DNA from: Bradyrhizobium semiaridum
Lineage (GTDB): Bacteria; Pseudomonadota; Alphaproteobacteria; Rhizobiales; Xanthobacteraceae
Direction of reading: 5' to 3'
NCBI RefSeq assembly: GCF_020329505.1
Contig: NZ_JAGKJJ010000016.1
Location: forward strand, 1 to 64,000
Length of the DNA stretch: 64,000 bases
Shown in pieces: positions 1-9,397 of this stretch; position 1 is the stretch's first letter; each line of letters begins with the position of its first letter. A program made the position numbers and the translations under genes. The notes under the pieces were generated by a model. That model was not told where the DNA came from. It ran no database searches and worked only from the letters and a program-made list of their open reading frames with translations.

Positions 1-511
1 TGACGAGACGCGAGATGAAGGAGTGCCCGAACACCGAGAAGTGGATGTGCGCGGGACGCCAGGCATTGTGGTGATTGCCCCAGGGATAGGCGCCGGGCTT
101 GATGGTGATGAACCTGTAATAGCCTTGCGCATCGCTCTGGGTGCGGCCGGCGCCGGTGAAATTGGGATCGAGCGGCGCCGGGTGCTGGTCGACGACATGG
201 ACATAGCGGCCGCAGGCGTTGGCCTGCCATAGCTCGACCAGCGTGTTGGGCACGCCGCGGCCGTCTTCATCCAACACGTGGCCGTGCACGATGATGCGTT
301 CGCCGAGCGGCTCGCCCTTGGCCTGGATGGTGAGATCGTTGTCGTGCTCGCGCACGGTCTCATGACCATAGACCGGGCCGGTGAGCTCGGAAAGCGTGTG
401 CCGGATCGGGATCAGCGGCTTTTGCGGCGCGCGCTTGACGGTGGAGCGATAGGCCGGCGACAGACGCGCCGGATGTGCCGCGAGCGATTGCAGCGGATAC
501 AGCAAGGTCAT
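1..511 (-). CDS. pcaH: Protocatechuate 3,4-dioxygenase beta subunit, 3' end outside window
   Basis: Intradiol ring-cleavage dioxygenase subunit that opens protocatechuate to beta-carboxy-cis,cis-muconate in the beta-ketoadipate pathway; the family works as an alpha/beta oligomer with PcaG in the cytoplasm. About 170 codons are visible, against roughly 235-245 for the family, so the C-terminus lies beyond base 1. The N-terminal part has the PcaH pattern YRSTVKRAP...LIPI, then GPVYGHE. The Fe(III) ligand motifs are visible: Tyr in ACGRYVH, Tyr in PGAYPWG and the His pair in RPAHIHF. The ATG at 509-511 is preceded by a GGAGG ribosome site. It lies 104 bases after pcaF on the same strand, so the two are probably one operon, with pcaG expected next, outside the window. 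Confidence 0.93.
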   Translation of the reverse strand, partial: MTLLYPLQSLAAHPARLSPAYRSTVKRAPQKPLIPIRHTLSELTGPVYGHETVREHDNDLTIQAKGEPLGERIIVHGHVLDEDGRGVPNTLVELWQANACGRYVHVVDQHPAPLDPNFTGAGRTQSDAQGYYRFITIKPGAYPWGNHHNAWRPAHIHFSVFGHSFISRLV

Positions 512-615
512 GGCGAATTCCTCCGCGGCCCACACGCCGGTAGGCCGACCACTGACCATTATAGGACATAACCAATTCGGGGAAGGACTGTTTTTAGCCC
601 TTCCAAGCCATTGGA

Positions 616-1824
<1,209 letters not shown>

Positions 1825-2036
1825 TGAATCTCTCCCTGAATGCCGTGGTTTAGGCGCTGGATGGCTGGAACCTGAGGGGAGTTTTAGGAGCGCGCTTGCG
1901 GCAGGTCAATTGACGCCGCCGCGTGCCATCAGCGCATTCGTGTGAGGTCTGTCAAATGTTGGGCCGTGGAGAGGGTGGAAAACCCCGCTCTCGCGGATAG
2001 GACCGCGCGGCGAAATTTTGTAGTTTCCGGCCCCTC

Positions 2037-4766
2037 ATGACCATTCAGCAGCCCATTCCCGTTCCACCCGAACCGACACCTGCAGCGGACACCTCGTCGC
2101 GCGTCACGCCGATGATGGAACAGTATCTGGAGATCAAGGCCGCGCACCCCGGCCTGCTGCTGTTCTACCGGATGGGCGATTTCTACGAGCTGTTCTTCGA
2201 GGATGCCGAGATCGCCTCGAAGGCACTCGGCATCGTGCTAACCAAGCGCGGCAAGCATCAGGGCATGGACATCCCGATGTGCGGCGTGCCGGTCGAACGC
2301 TCCGAGGATTATCTGCACCGGCTGATCGGCGCCGGCCACCGCGTCGCGGTTTGCGAGCAGACCGAGAATCCCGCCGAGGCCAAGGCGCGCGGCAACAAGA
2401 GCGTGGTCCGCCGCGGCGTGGTGCGGCTGGTGACCCCGGGCACGCTGACCGAAGACACGCTGCTCGATGCCCGCACCAACAATTACCTGATCGCGATCGC
2501 GCGGGCGCGCGGCTCGGCCGGCGCCGATCGGCTTGGGCTCGCCTGGATCGACATCTCGACCTCCGAATTCATGGTGACGGAATGCGCCACCGCGGAGCTT
2601 GCCGCGACCTTGGCGCGCATCAATCCGAACGAGGCAATCGTCACCGACGCGCTGTACAGCGACAGCGAGCTCGCGCCGACCCTGCGCGAATTGCCATCGG
2701 TGACGCCGCTGACCCGCGACGTGTTCGACAGCGCCACCGCCGAACGGCGGCTGTGCGACTATTTTGCCGTGGCGACGATGGACGGTCTCTCCGCGATGTC
2801 GCGACTGGAGGCGACCGCCGCGGCCGCCGCCGTCACCTATATCGACCGCACACAAGTCGGCAAACGGCCGCCGCTGTCGCCGCCGGCGCGCGAGGCCGCC
2901 GGCACCACGATGGCGATCGATCCGGCAACCCGCGCCAATCTCGAGCTGACGCGCACGCTCGCCGGCGAGCGTCGTGGCTCGCTGCTCGATGCGATTGACT
3001 GTACCGTCACCGCGGCCGGCTCGCGGCTGCTGGCGCAGCGTCTTGCCGCGCCGCTGACCGACGTCGCCGTGATCGCGCCGCGCCTCGATGCGGTCTCGGC
3101 CTTCGTCGCCGACAGCGCCGCGCGCGAGGATATCAGAACTGTGTTGAAGACAGCGCCCGACATGTCGCGGGCGCTGGCGCGGCTCTCGGTCGGCCGCGGC
3201 GGCCCGCGCGACCTCGCCAGCCTGCGCGACGGCTTGCTTGCCGCCGATCAGGCGCTGGAGCTGCTGGCACAGCTCGACAACCCGCCGGCCGAGGTCGCAG
3301 CCGTGATGGCGGCGCTGCGCCGTCCCTCGCGCGACCTGGCGCAGGAATTCTCCTGTGCGCTCGCCGAACAATTGCCGCTGATCAAGCGCGACGGCGGCTT
3401 CATTCGCGAGGGCTATGAAGCCGCGCTCGACGAGAGCCGCAATCTGCGCGATGCCTCGCGGCTCGTCGTCGCCGCGATGCAGGCGCGCTATGCCGAGGAC
3501 ACCGGCATCAAGACGCTGAAGATCCGGCACAACAACGTGCTCGGCTATTTCGTCGAGGTCACCGCGCAGCATGGCGACAAGCTGTTCGCAGCGCCGCTGA
3601 ACGCCACCTTCATCCACCGCCAGACCTTGGCCGGTCAGGTCCGCTTCACCACGGCGGAGCTCGGCGAGACCGAGGCCAAGATCGCCAATGCCGGCGACCG
3701 CGCGCTCAATCTCGAGCTCGAGATCTTCGAGCGGCTCAGCGCGATGGCGCTCGCCGCCAGCGACGACCTGCGTGGCGCCGCGCATGCGTTTGCGATGCTC
3801 GACGTTGCCACCGCGCTGGCGAAACTCGCGATCGACGATAATTACGTGCGGCCCGAGGTCGACGGCTCGCTCAGCTTTGCGATCGAGGGCGGCCGCCATC
3901 CGGTGGTCGAGCAGGCGCTGAAGCGCGACGGCCAGCCGTTCATCGCCAATGCCTGCGATCTCTCGCCGGCGCCGGCGCAGAAATCCGGCCAGCTCTGGCT
4001 GATCACCGGCCCGAACATGGCCGGTAAATCGACCTTCCTGCGCCAGAACGCGCTGATCGCGCTGCTGGCGCAGATCGGCAGCTATGTGCCGGCATCGCGG
4101 GCGCGGCTCGGCATCGTCGACCGGCTGTTCTCGCGCGTCGGCGCCGCCGACGACCTCGCGCGGGGACGCTCGACCTTCATGGTCGAGATGGTCGAGACCG
4201 CGGTGATCCTCAACCAGGCCAGCGAGCGGTCGCTCGTCATCCTCGATGAGATCGGCCGCGGCACCGCGACCTTCGACGGGCTCTCGATCGCTTGGGCCGC
4301 GATCGAGCATCTGCACGAGAGCAACCGCTGCCGCACGCTGTTCGCCACGCACTATCATGAGCTGACGGCGCTCTCGGCCAAACTGCCGCGGATGTTCAAC
4401 GCCACGGTGCGGGTCAAGGAGTGGCAGGGCGACGTCGTGTTCCTGCACGAGGTGCTGCCCGGCTCGGCCGACCGCTCCTACGGCATCCAGGTGGCCAAGC
4501 TTGCGGGACTGCCGCCCGCCGTGATCGCGCGCGCCAAGTCCGTGCTGGCGAAACTCGAGGCCCAGGACCGCGGCCAGACCGCGCGCGCCCTGGTCGACGA
4601 TCTGCCGCTGTTCGCCGTGCCCTCGCGCGCCGCCGCCGAAGACAAGCCGCCGAGCGAAGCGGATTTGCTGGTCGAGGCAGTGAAGGCGCTGCACCCCGAC
4701 GAGATGTCGCCGCGCGAGGCGCTGGAGGCGCTGTATGCGTTAAGGGCAAAGTTGCCGAAGCAGTGA
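2037..4766 (+). CDS. mutS: DNA mismatch repair protein MutS
   Basis: Full-length MutS (909 residues) that recognises mispaired bases and small loops and starts methyl-independent or MutL-dependent repair. The mismatch-contacting Phe-x-Glu lies in MGDFYELF (Phe49, Glu51). The connector, lever and clamp domains follow. The ABC-type ATPase has Walker A GPNMAGKST near residues 658-666, the signature region GRGTATFDGLS and the downstream FATHYHEL. The C-terminal tail of about 100 residues carries the helix-turn-helix dimerisation segment. The N-terminal extension rich in Pro (IPVPPEPTPAAD) is common in rhizobial MutS. It is divergent from pcaF; 212 bases separate the two starts. Confidence 0.98.
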   Translation: MTIQQPIPVPPEPTPAADTSSRVTPMMEQYLEIKAAHPGLLLFYRMGDFYELFFEDAEIASKALGIVLTKRGKHQGMDIPMCGVPVERSEDYLHRLIGAGHRVAVCEQTENPAEAKARGNKSVVRRGVVRLVTPGTLTEDTLLDARTNNYLIAIARARGSAGADRLGLAWIDISTSEFMVTECATAELAATLARINPNEAIVTDALYSDSELAPTLRELPSVTPLTRDVFDSATAERRLCDYFAVATMDGLSAMSRLEATAAAAAVTYIDRTQVGKRPPLSPPAREAAGTTMAIDPATRANLELTRTLAGERRGSLLDAIDCTVTAAGSRLLAQRLAAPLTDVAVIAPRLDAVSAFVADSAAREDIRTVLKTAPDMSRALARLSVGRGGPRDLASLRDGLLAADQALELLAQLDNPPAEVAAVMAALRRPSRDLAQEFSCALAEQLPLIKRDGGFIREGYEAALDESRNLRDASRLVVAAMQARYAEDTGIKTLKIRHNNVLGYFVEVTAQHGDKLFAAPLNATFIHRQTLAGQVRFTTAELGETEAKIANAGDRALNLELEIFERLSAMALAASDDLRGAAHAFAMLDVATALAKLAIDDNYVRPEVDGSLSFAIEGGRHPVVEQALKRDGQPFIANACDLSPAPAQKSGQLWLITGPNMAGKSTFLRQNALIALLAQIGSYVPASRARLGIVDRLFSRVGAADDLARGRSTFMVEMVETAVILNQASERSLVILDEIGRGTATFDGLSIAWAAIEHLHESNRCRTLFATHYHELTALSAKLPRMFNATVRVKEWQGDVVFLHEVLPGSADRSYGIQVAKLAGLPPAVIARAKSVLAKLEAQDRGQTARALVDDLPLFAVPSRAAAEDKPPSEADLLVEAVKALHPDEMSPREALEALYALRAKLPKQ

Positions 4767-4770
4767 GTTG

Positions 4771-4857
4771 CGTAGCCCGGATGCAGCGCAGCGAAATCCG
4801 GGGCCGTTCTCCGTTGCCGACCGTCCCGGATTGCGCTGCGCTCCGTCCGGGCTACGC
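4771..4857. repeat. Dispersed palindromic repeat, family A, copy 1
   Basis: Begins GTAGCCCGGATGCAGCG and ends with the inverted form CGTCCGGGCTACG, with CGAAATCCGGGG and CCCGGATTGCG in the arms. The same pattern recurs near 19.3, 25.7, 30.8 and 42.5 kb, always between genes. Here it follows the mutS stop and could fold into a long hairpin in either transcript. Confidence 0.85.
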
Positions 4858-4872
4858 AGTCTCTCCGCCATT

Positions 4873-4937
4873 ATTGCGAGCGAAGCGAAGCAATCCATCG
4901 CTCCGCACATGCGGTGAGATGGATTGCTTCGTCGCTG
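4873..4937. repeat. Inverted repeat between mutS and the membrane-protein gene
   Basis: Arms GCGAAGCAATCCATC and GATGGATTGCTTCG face each other around a short centre. It lies between the convergent ends of mutS and the next gene, so it may act as a bidirectional terminator. Its exact sequence is unlike family A. Confidence 0.7.
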
Positions 4938-4944
4938 ACGGGGG

Positions 4945-5745
4945 TTAGACCCGGGCGCTCTTCCGCCGACCAATCCACCATAGCGCCAGATTCCACGCCA
5001 CGCAGGTGGCGAGCGCGCAGCTGAGCCCGATCGGCGAGCCGAATTGCAGCACCGCGACATGCAGCACGGCGACCCCGAGGCCGAAGCCGAGCAGGCCCCA
5101 AGCGCTGTTGGCGAGCACCGCCGCCGTTGCCGGGCCGCCGATGCGCGGATGCAGGATCAGCATCATCGAGGAGAACACGATCGGGAACAGCGCCATCACG
5201 CCGGTGACGCGCGGGCCGACCCAGCTCGATGCCGTGACCACGGTGCCGACCAGGCTTGCCACCAGCGCGGCGCGCAGCGGGATGTCGTACCAGCGCCGCG
5301 CGATCAGCGGCATCTTGGTGACGTGCCGATAAGGCTTCAGCAGCGGGATGCAGATCGCAAAGGTGATGGCGTTGAGGATCAGTCCGGCGGCGAGCGACCA
5401 GGCGAACTGGCGTACGATGGTGGCGAGCACCAGCCACACCGTGATCGCGGCGCCGGCGCTGATCCACATGCTGCGGCGCTGCGCCAGCATGGCGTAGGTG
5501 AGGCCCATGAAGATCGTGGCCGCGTTGACCGGCAGGCTCGCCAGCGCGCCCTCGGCGATGAAGGCGGCGTCGTGGTCGAGCGCAAGGAAAGTGTAGGACG
5601 GCCCGGCCGAGATCGGCAATGTCGCGACCAGCGCGCCGATCACCGGCCCCGAACGTTCCGTAATGATCGACGCGCTGACCACGAAGGCCGCGGCGACGGC
5701 CATGCGCAGCACGAGAATCAGGACGAAGTGGAGTTCGGGGGACAT
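4945..5745 (-). CDS. Multi-pass inner-membrane protein of unknown function
   Basis: A 266-residue protein made almost entirely of hydrophobic helices, by eye seven to eight membrane spans, separated by short basic loops such as LKPYRHVTK and ARRWYD. The C-terminus WWIGRRKSARV is basic, suggesting a cytoplasmic end. I do not recognise the family and see no catalytic motif. Reading starts at an ATG at 5743-5745. It is downstream of, and on the same strand as, the OsmC gene but separated by a family B repeat, so joint transcription is uncertain. A small-molecule permease or exporter is possible but unsupported. Confidence 0.75.
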   Translation of the reverse strand: MSPELHFVLILVLRMAVAAAFVVSASIITERSGPVIGALVATLPISAGPSYTFLALDHDAAFIAEGALASLPVNAATIFMGLTYAMLAQRRSMWISAGAAITVWLVLATIVRQFAWSLAAGLILNAITFAICIPLLKPYRHVTKMPLIARRWYDIPLRAALVASLVGTVVTASSWVGPRVTGVMALFPIVFSSMMLILHPRIGGPATAAVLANSAWGLLGFGLGVAVLHVAVLQFGSPIGLSCALATCVAWNLALWWIGRRKSARV

Positions 5746-5750
5746 CTATC

Positions 5751-5875
5751 CGTCGTCCCGGCGAAGGCCGGGACCCATAACCACGACTATTCGTGTGGAG
5801 TGAAAGCCGTCGAACGGCGCGGCTAGAATCGCGAAGGCCTCGGCGTATGGGTCCCGGCCTTCGCCGGGACGACGG
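5751..5875. repeat. Dispersed palindromic repeat, family B, copy 1
   Basis: Outer arms CGTCGTCCCGGCGAAGGCCGGGAC and the inverted copy ending GTCCCGGCCTTCGCCGGGAC-GACG, with ACCCATAACCACGA next to the left arm. Copies recur at 16.1 and 40.3 kb and as a single hairpin at 8.2 kb. It fills the whole gap between the membrane-protein start and the OsmC stop. Confidence 0.85.
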
Positions 5876-5879
5876 TACC

Positions 5880-6389
5880 CTACACCCGCGCCATCGTCAC
5901 CGAGACCTTCGGGCCGTTCTTGATGGTCTGATACACCACGCAATAGCGCTCGGTGAGCTTGAGCAGCAGATCCAGCTTGTCTTGCGGCGCATCGGTGTCG
6001 ACCTCGAAGCGGAGGCGGATCTCGCGGAAGCCGACCGGGGTCTCCTTGTCGACGCCGAGCGTGCCGCGGAAATCGAGATCGCCTTCGGCCAGCACGTTGC
6101 CGGTCTTGAGCGGCACCTCGATGGCCGTCGCGACCGATTTCAGCGTAACGCCGGCGCAGGCGACCAGCGCTTCCAGCAGCATGTCGCCGGAGCAGAGTTC
6201 GAGCCCGGAGCCGCCGGTGGCAGGGTGGAGGCCGGCAATCGCGAGCGCACGGCCGGTCTCGACCTTGCAGGAGATGCCCTCGCTCTCGGTCGAGCCTTTG
6301 GCCTTCAGCGTGATCACGGCGGCGGAGGGATCGGTCTTGTAGCGCTCCTTGATCGGGGCCTGCATTGCGCGGAGTTCGGCGGCATCCAT
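5880..6389 (-). CDS. OsmC/Ohr-family peroxiredoxin-like protein
   Basis: A 169-residue OsmC-fold protein. The family reduces organic hydroperoxides through a pair of cysteines. Candidates here are Cys78 in LLEALVACAGVT and Cys150 in LTERYCVVYQT, at the positions the family uses; Cys41 and Cys66 are additional. The fold signature SGDMLLEALVACAG is clear. The start ATG at 6387-6389 follows GGGAGC. The assignment to the family is firm; its substrate and whether it serves osmotic or peroxide stress cannot be read from sequence. Confidence 0.88.
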   Translation of the reverse strand: MDAAELRAMQAPIKERYKTDPSAAVITLKAKGSTESEGISCKVETGRALAIAGLHPATGGSGLELCSGDMLLEALVACAGVTLKSVATAIEVPLKTGNVLAEGDLDFRGTLGVDKETPVGFREIRLRFEVDTDAPQDKLDLLLKLTERYCVVYQTIKNGPKVSVTMARV

Positions 6390-6418
6390 GGTTCTTGCTC
6401 CCGGCTATTCTTTTGTTT

Positions 6419-6468
6419 GAGCATGATCTTTTCGGAAAACCGGCTTCCACTTTTCCGGATCATGCTCT
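6419..6468. repeat. Dispersed palindromic repeat, family C, copy 1
   Basis: GAGCATGATCTTTTCGGAAAA ends on the far side with TTTTCCGGATCATGCTC, giving outer arms GAGCATGATC/GATCATGCTC with an internal TCGGAAAA/TTTTCCG pair. Copies are at 26.35 and 46.35 kb. It lies 30 bases downstream of the ssuB stop, in the gap before the OsmC start. Confidence 0.85.
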
Positions 6469-6498
6469 AAGCCGATGTAAGACCTTATGGCGCCGATG

Positions 6499-7284
6499 TC
6501 ACCACCACATCGCCTCGCCCGCGCTGGATTTGTCGGCAGGGTCGCGCACCGCGCGGTCCAGCGAGCGATCGAGCGCCGTCAGCACACGGCGCTTAAAGGT
6601 GTCGAACAGCTCCGATTTGCGGTCACGCGGCCGCGCCAGGTTGATGGTGATCTCCTGAAACAGCCGGCCCGGCCGCGGCCGCATCACCAGCACGCGGTCG
6701 GCCAGCACCACCGCCTCGTCGACGTCGTGGGTGACCAGGATCAGGGTCGGCCGCGTGTCGGCCCATAGATCGAGCAGATGGTCCTGCAGGTCGCGCCGGG
6801 TGAAGGCATCGAGCGCCGAGAACGGCTCGTCGAGCAGCAGCACTTCCGGCTGCGGCACCAGCGCACGCGCAATCGCGACGCGCTGCGCCTGGCCGCCGGA
6901 CAGCTCGCGCGGCCAGGCATCGGCCTTGTCGGCAAGCCCGACCCGAGCGAGCGCCGCCGCGACCTTTTCGCGCCTGACATCCGCCGGCAGGTCGGCGAGG
7001 CCGAAGTCGATATTGTCGGCGACGGACAGCCAGGGCAACAGCCGCGGCTCCTGGAAGATGATGCCGATCTTGGCATGCGGCGAGGTGATCACGACGTTGT
7101 CCAACGACACGCTGCCGGTGGAGGCGCGATCGAGACCGGCGATGGCGCGCAGCAGCGTCGACTTGCCGCAACCGGACCCGCCGATAATGGCGATGATCTC
7201 GCCCGGCTGGATTTCGGCGGAGAAACGCTCCAGCGCGTGGACCCCGTTGGGATAGGTCTTGCCGACCTCTTTCAGCGCCAGCAT
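6499..7284 (-). CDS. ssuB: Sulfonate/taurine-type ABC transporter ATPase
   Basis: A 261-residue ABC ATPase of the SsuB/TauB/NrtD class that would energise uptake by SsuC. It shows Walker A GGSGCGKST (near residue 38), the Q-loop in IIFQEPRLLPW, signature LSGGQAQRV, Walker B VLLLDEPFSALD and the switch His in LVTHDVDEAV. An open frame extends far upstream through ssuC, but the start is the ATG at 7282-7284, which overlaps the ssuC stop as TGATG, the usual sign of translational coupling. The substrate is inferred from the family and the partner binding protein. Confidence 0.92.
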   Translation of the reverse strand: MLALKEVGKTYPNGVHALERFSAEIQPGEIIAIIGGSGCGKSTLLRAIAGLDRASTGSVSLDNVVITSPHAKIGIIFQEPRLLPWLSVADNIDFGLADLPADVRREKVAAALARVGLADKADAWPRELSGGQAQRVAIARALVPQPEVLLLDEPFSALDAFTRRDLQDHLLDLWADTRPTLILVTHDVDEAVVLADRVLVMRPRPGRLFQEITINLARPRDRKSELFDTFKRRVLTALDRSLDRAVRDPADKSSAGEAMWW

Positions 7285-8126
7285 CAGGCCCCTCCCCGCG
7301 CACCGAACGCGTCCTGCCAGCGCAGCAGCGGCGCGGCGGCGAGCTCGATCAGCCAGTCGGTGAGTTTGCCAAGGATGGCGAAGATTACGATCGCGGCGAG
7401 GATCTGCGCCGGTTTGCCGAGCTGCTGGCCGTCGAGCAGGAGATAGCCGAGGCCCTCGGATGCACCGATCAATTCGGCCGCGACCACGAACATCCAGCCG
7501 AGGCCGAGGCCGACCCGCAGCGACACCACATAGGCCGGCAGCACCGCCGGCAGAAGGATGCGGCGAATCATCGCCGGGCCGGAGAGGCGAAAGACGCGGC
7601 CGACCTCGACGATCTTGCGATCGACCGAGAGGATCGCGCCCATCACCCCGAGATAGATCGGGAAAAATACGCCGACCGCGATCAGCACGATCTTCGAGGT
7701 CTCGAAGATGCCCAGCCAGAGCACGAACAGCGGCACCCAGGCCAGCGACGGGATCGCGCGCAGCGCCTGCACGGTCGGATCGAGCAGCCGGCGCGCCAGG
7801 CCCCAGTAGCCCGAGATCGCGCCGAGGATGGTGCCGGCGACGACGCCGAGTGCGAAGCCGGCGCCGACCCGCCACAGCGTCGCGAGGATATGGCGCGACA
7901 GCTCGCCGCTCTTCGCCAGCTCGGCGATGGTGGCGAACACTTTTGACGGCGGCGGCACCAGGCGGCCGTTGGAATAGCCCAGGAAGACGACGAGTTCCCA
8001 GCCCAGCGCCAGCACGACCGGCAGCAGCAGCCCGAGCGCCGGCCGCGCGTAGCGCTGCCACCGCGCCGGCGCGGCAGCCGGCCCGGCCGTCTGTTCCAGC
8101 GCCGGCAGATCAACGGTCATGGCCAT
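7284..8126 (-). CDS. ssuC: Sulfonate/taurine-type ABC transporter permease
   Basis: A 280-residue binding-protein-dependent permease with about six membrane helices. The EAA cytoplasmic loop that docks the ATPase is visible as VFRLSGPAMIRRILLPAVLP. The N-terminal stretch is soluble and Pro/Ala-rich, then LGLLLPVVLALGWELVV begins helix one. Start chosen at 8126 (MAMTVDLPALEQ) because the longer frame to 8180 runs into repeat sequence; an ATG two codons inside is also possible. It is coupled to ssuB by overlap and separated from ssuA by about 100 bases containing a hairpin. Confidence 0.9.
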   Translation of the reverse strand: MAMTVDLPALEQTAGPAAAPARWQRYARPALGLLLPVVLALGWELVVFLGYSNGRLVPPPSKVFATIAELAKSGELSRHILATLWRVGAGFALGVVAGTILGAISGYWGLARRLLDPTVQALRAIPSLAWVPLFVLWLGIFETSKIVLIAVGVFFPIYLGVMGAILSVDRKIVEVGRVFRLSGPAMIRRILLPAVLPAYVVSLRVGLGLGWMFVVAAELIGASEGLGYLLLDGQQLGKPAQILAAIVIFAILGKLTDWLIELAAAPLLRWQDAFGARGGA

Positions 8127-8180
8127 AGCAAGAACTATTGTTCGGGCGGGATTGCAAGGTGCCGCCGCTCTATACGCCAT

Positions 8181-8202
8181 CGTCCCGGCAAAAGCCGGGA
8201 CG
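8181..8202. repeat. Hairpin between ssuA and ssuC (single family B arm)
   Basis: Perfect 9-base arms CGTCCCGGC and GCCGGGACG around AAAA, matching one arm of family B. In the ssu transcript it would sit just after the binding-protein gene, the place where a stem often protects the upstream part of a message or lowers downstream expression. That role is inference. Confidence 0.7.
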
Positions 8203-8225
8203 ACGGAGTAGGTTCACGAGCAGAG

Positions 8226-9200
8226 CTAGTTCGTCGGCAGCGCGACCTGATCGTCGATCAGCGAGTCCAGCGCCGCCTTGACGTCGGTCTTGGCGTCGAT
8301 CACGCCGGCCTGCTGCAAAGCGAGGCCGGCGGCGAGGATCGACTCGCGCTGCGGGGCGCCGATGCGGCTGTGGGTCAGCTCGGTGCGCTCCTTGAGCTGC
8401 TTGTCGACGACGGCATCGGGCAGCTTGGTCACCGCGATGAAGGTCTTCTTCAGCTCGTCGTAGTTCGCCAGCGAATATTTCCGCGCCTCTTCGTAGGTTG
8501 CGAGCACACGGCGGACGATGTCGGGATAATCCTTCAGGAACTGCTCGCGCACATTGAGGATGCCCCAGGTGTTGGCGTCGGCCTTGCGGTAGAACAGCTT
8601 GGCGCCGTCCTCGACCTCGGCCTGCGCCATCATCGGATCAAGTCCGGCCCAGGCGTCGACGTCGCCGCGGATCAGCGCTGTCTTGCCGTCGGCGTGCTGC
8701 AGCAGCACCGGGGTGGTGTCCTTTTCGGTGAGGCCGGCACCGAGCAGCGCACGAACCAGGAAGATGTGCGGGTCGGTGCCGCGGGTCACCGCGACGCGCT
8801 TGCCCTTGAGGTCGGCGACCGAGGCGATCTTGGAGTCCTTGCCGGTGACCAGCGCGGTCCATTCGGGGCGTGAATAGACGTAGATCGACTTGATCGGATT
8901 GCCGTTGATCTTCGCCACCAAAGCGGCCGAGCCCGCGGTCGAGCCGAGATCGATCGAGCCGGCGTTGAGGAATTCCAGCGCCTTGTTGGAGCCGGCCGAC
9001 TGCACCCAGACGATGCTGATGCCGTCCTTGGCGAACTCCTTCTCCAGCAGGCCTTTCTGCTTGAGTACCATCGACACCGGATTGTAGGTCGCCCAGTCGA
9101 TCCGGATCTCCTTCAGCGCATCGGCGGCAAAGGCCGCGCCGGGAAACAGGGCCGAGATCGCGAATAGCGCGGCAGCCGCCCGCCGGGACAATTTTTGCAT
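8226..9200 (-). CDS. ssuA: Sulfonate ABC transporter substrate-binding protein
   Basis: A 324-residue periplasmic binding protein with a Sec signal peptide (MQKLSRRAAAALFAISALFPGAAFAAD, cleavage probably after AFA). The mature part matches the SsuA/NrtA-like pattern: RIDWATYNPVSMVLKQKG, WVQSAGSNKALEFLNAGSIDLGSTAGSAALVAK and LKGKRVAVTRGTDPHIFLVRALL. It is the first gene of the ssuA-C-B operon and has a strong AGGAGG ribosome site seven bases before the ATG. A sigma70-like promoter is listed upstream. Ligands could be alkanesulfonates, taurine or another small anion; the binding pocket cannot be read by eye. Confidence 0.9.
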   Translation of the reverse strand: MQKLSRRAAAALFAISALFPGAAFAADALKEIRIDWATYNPVSMVLKQKGLLEKEFAKDGISIVWVQSAGSNKALEFLNAGSIDLGSTAGSAALVAKINGNPIKSIYVYSRPEWTALVTGKDSKIASVADLKGKRVAVTRGTDPHIFLVRALLGAGLTEKDTTPVLLQHADGKTALIRGDVDAWAGLDPMMAQAEVEDGAKLFYRKADANTWGILNVREQFLKDYPDIVRRVLATYEEARKYSLANYDELKKTFIAVTKLPDAVVDKQLKERTELTHSRIGAPQRESILAAGLALQQAGVIDAKTDVKAALDSLIDDQVALPTN

Positions 9201-9235
9201 TCGTCGGCCTCCTTGATCGAACTGAGAACACTCTT

Positions 9236-9264
9236 TTAATTCAATGAGTTATCCTTGCGGTCAA
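9236..9264 (-). promoter_or_regulatory. Candidate sigma70-type promoter for ssuA
   Basis: Read on the minus strand, TTGACC and AATTAA are separated by 17 bases, about 36 bases upstream of the ssuA ATG. The -35 is good and the -10 weak. The spacer contains ATAACTCATTG, which resembles the AT-rich half sites of CysB-type activators, but this is only suggestive. Confidence 0.4.
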
Positions 9265-9378
9265 CGAGAAAACCTCTACTTTTTGCCAACCGGCGCAAGA
9301 ACAAACTTGCTTGACGCGCCCAACAAACAGCATGGAGCTGCTGTCCTTATACTTTGGTCAGTGACAGCAACCGCTCCG

Positions 9379-9390
9379 TCCGATATCGGA
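9379..9390. promoter_or_regulatory. Palindrome overlapping the glnD ribosome-binding region
   Basis: TCCGATATCGGA is a perfect 12-base palindrome ending seven bases before the glnD ATG and overlapping the GGATGGA ribosome site. It could be a repressor site or a small stem limiting translation; neither is established. Confidence 0.35.
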
Positions 9391-9397
9391 TGGATAC

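Noticed and set aside
2238..4694. 818-codon open frame antisense to mutS
   Set aside because: It is a GC-skew shadow: Arg/Gly/His-rich, no domain pattern, and the sense strand encodes a complete MutS.
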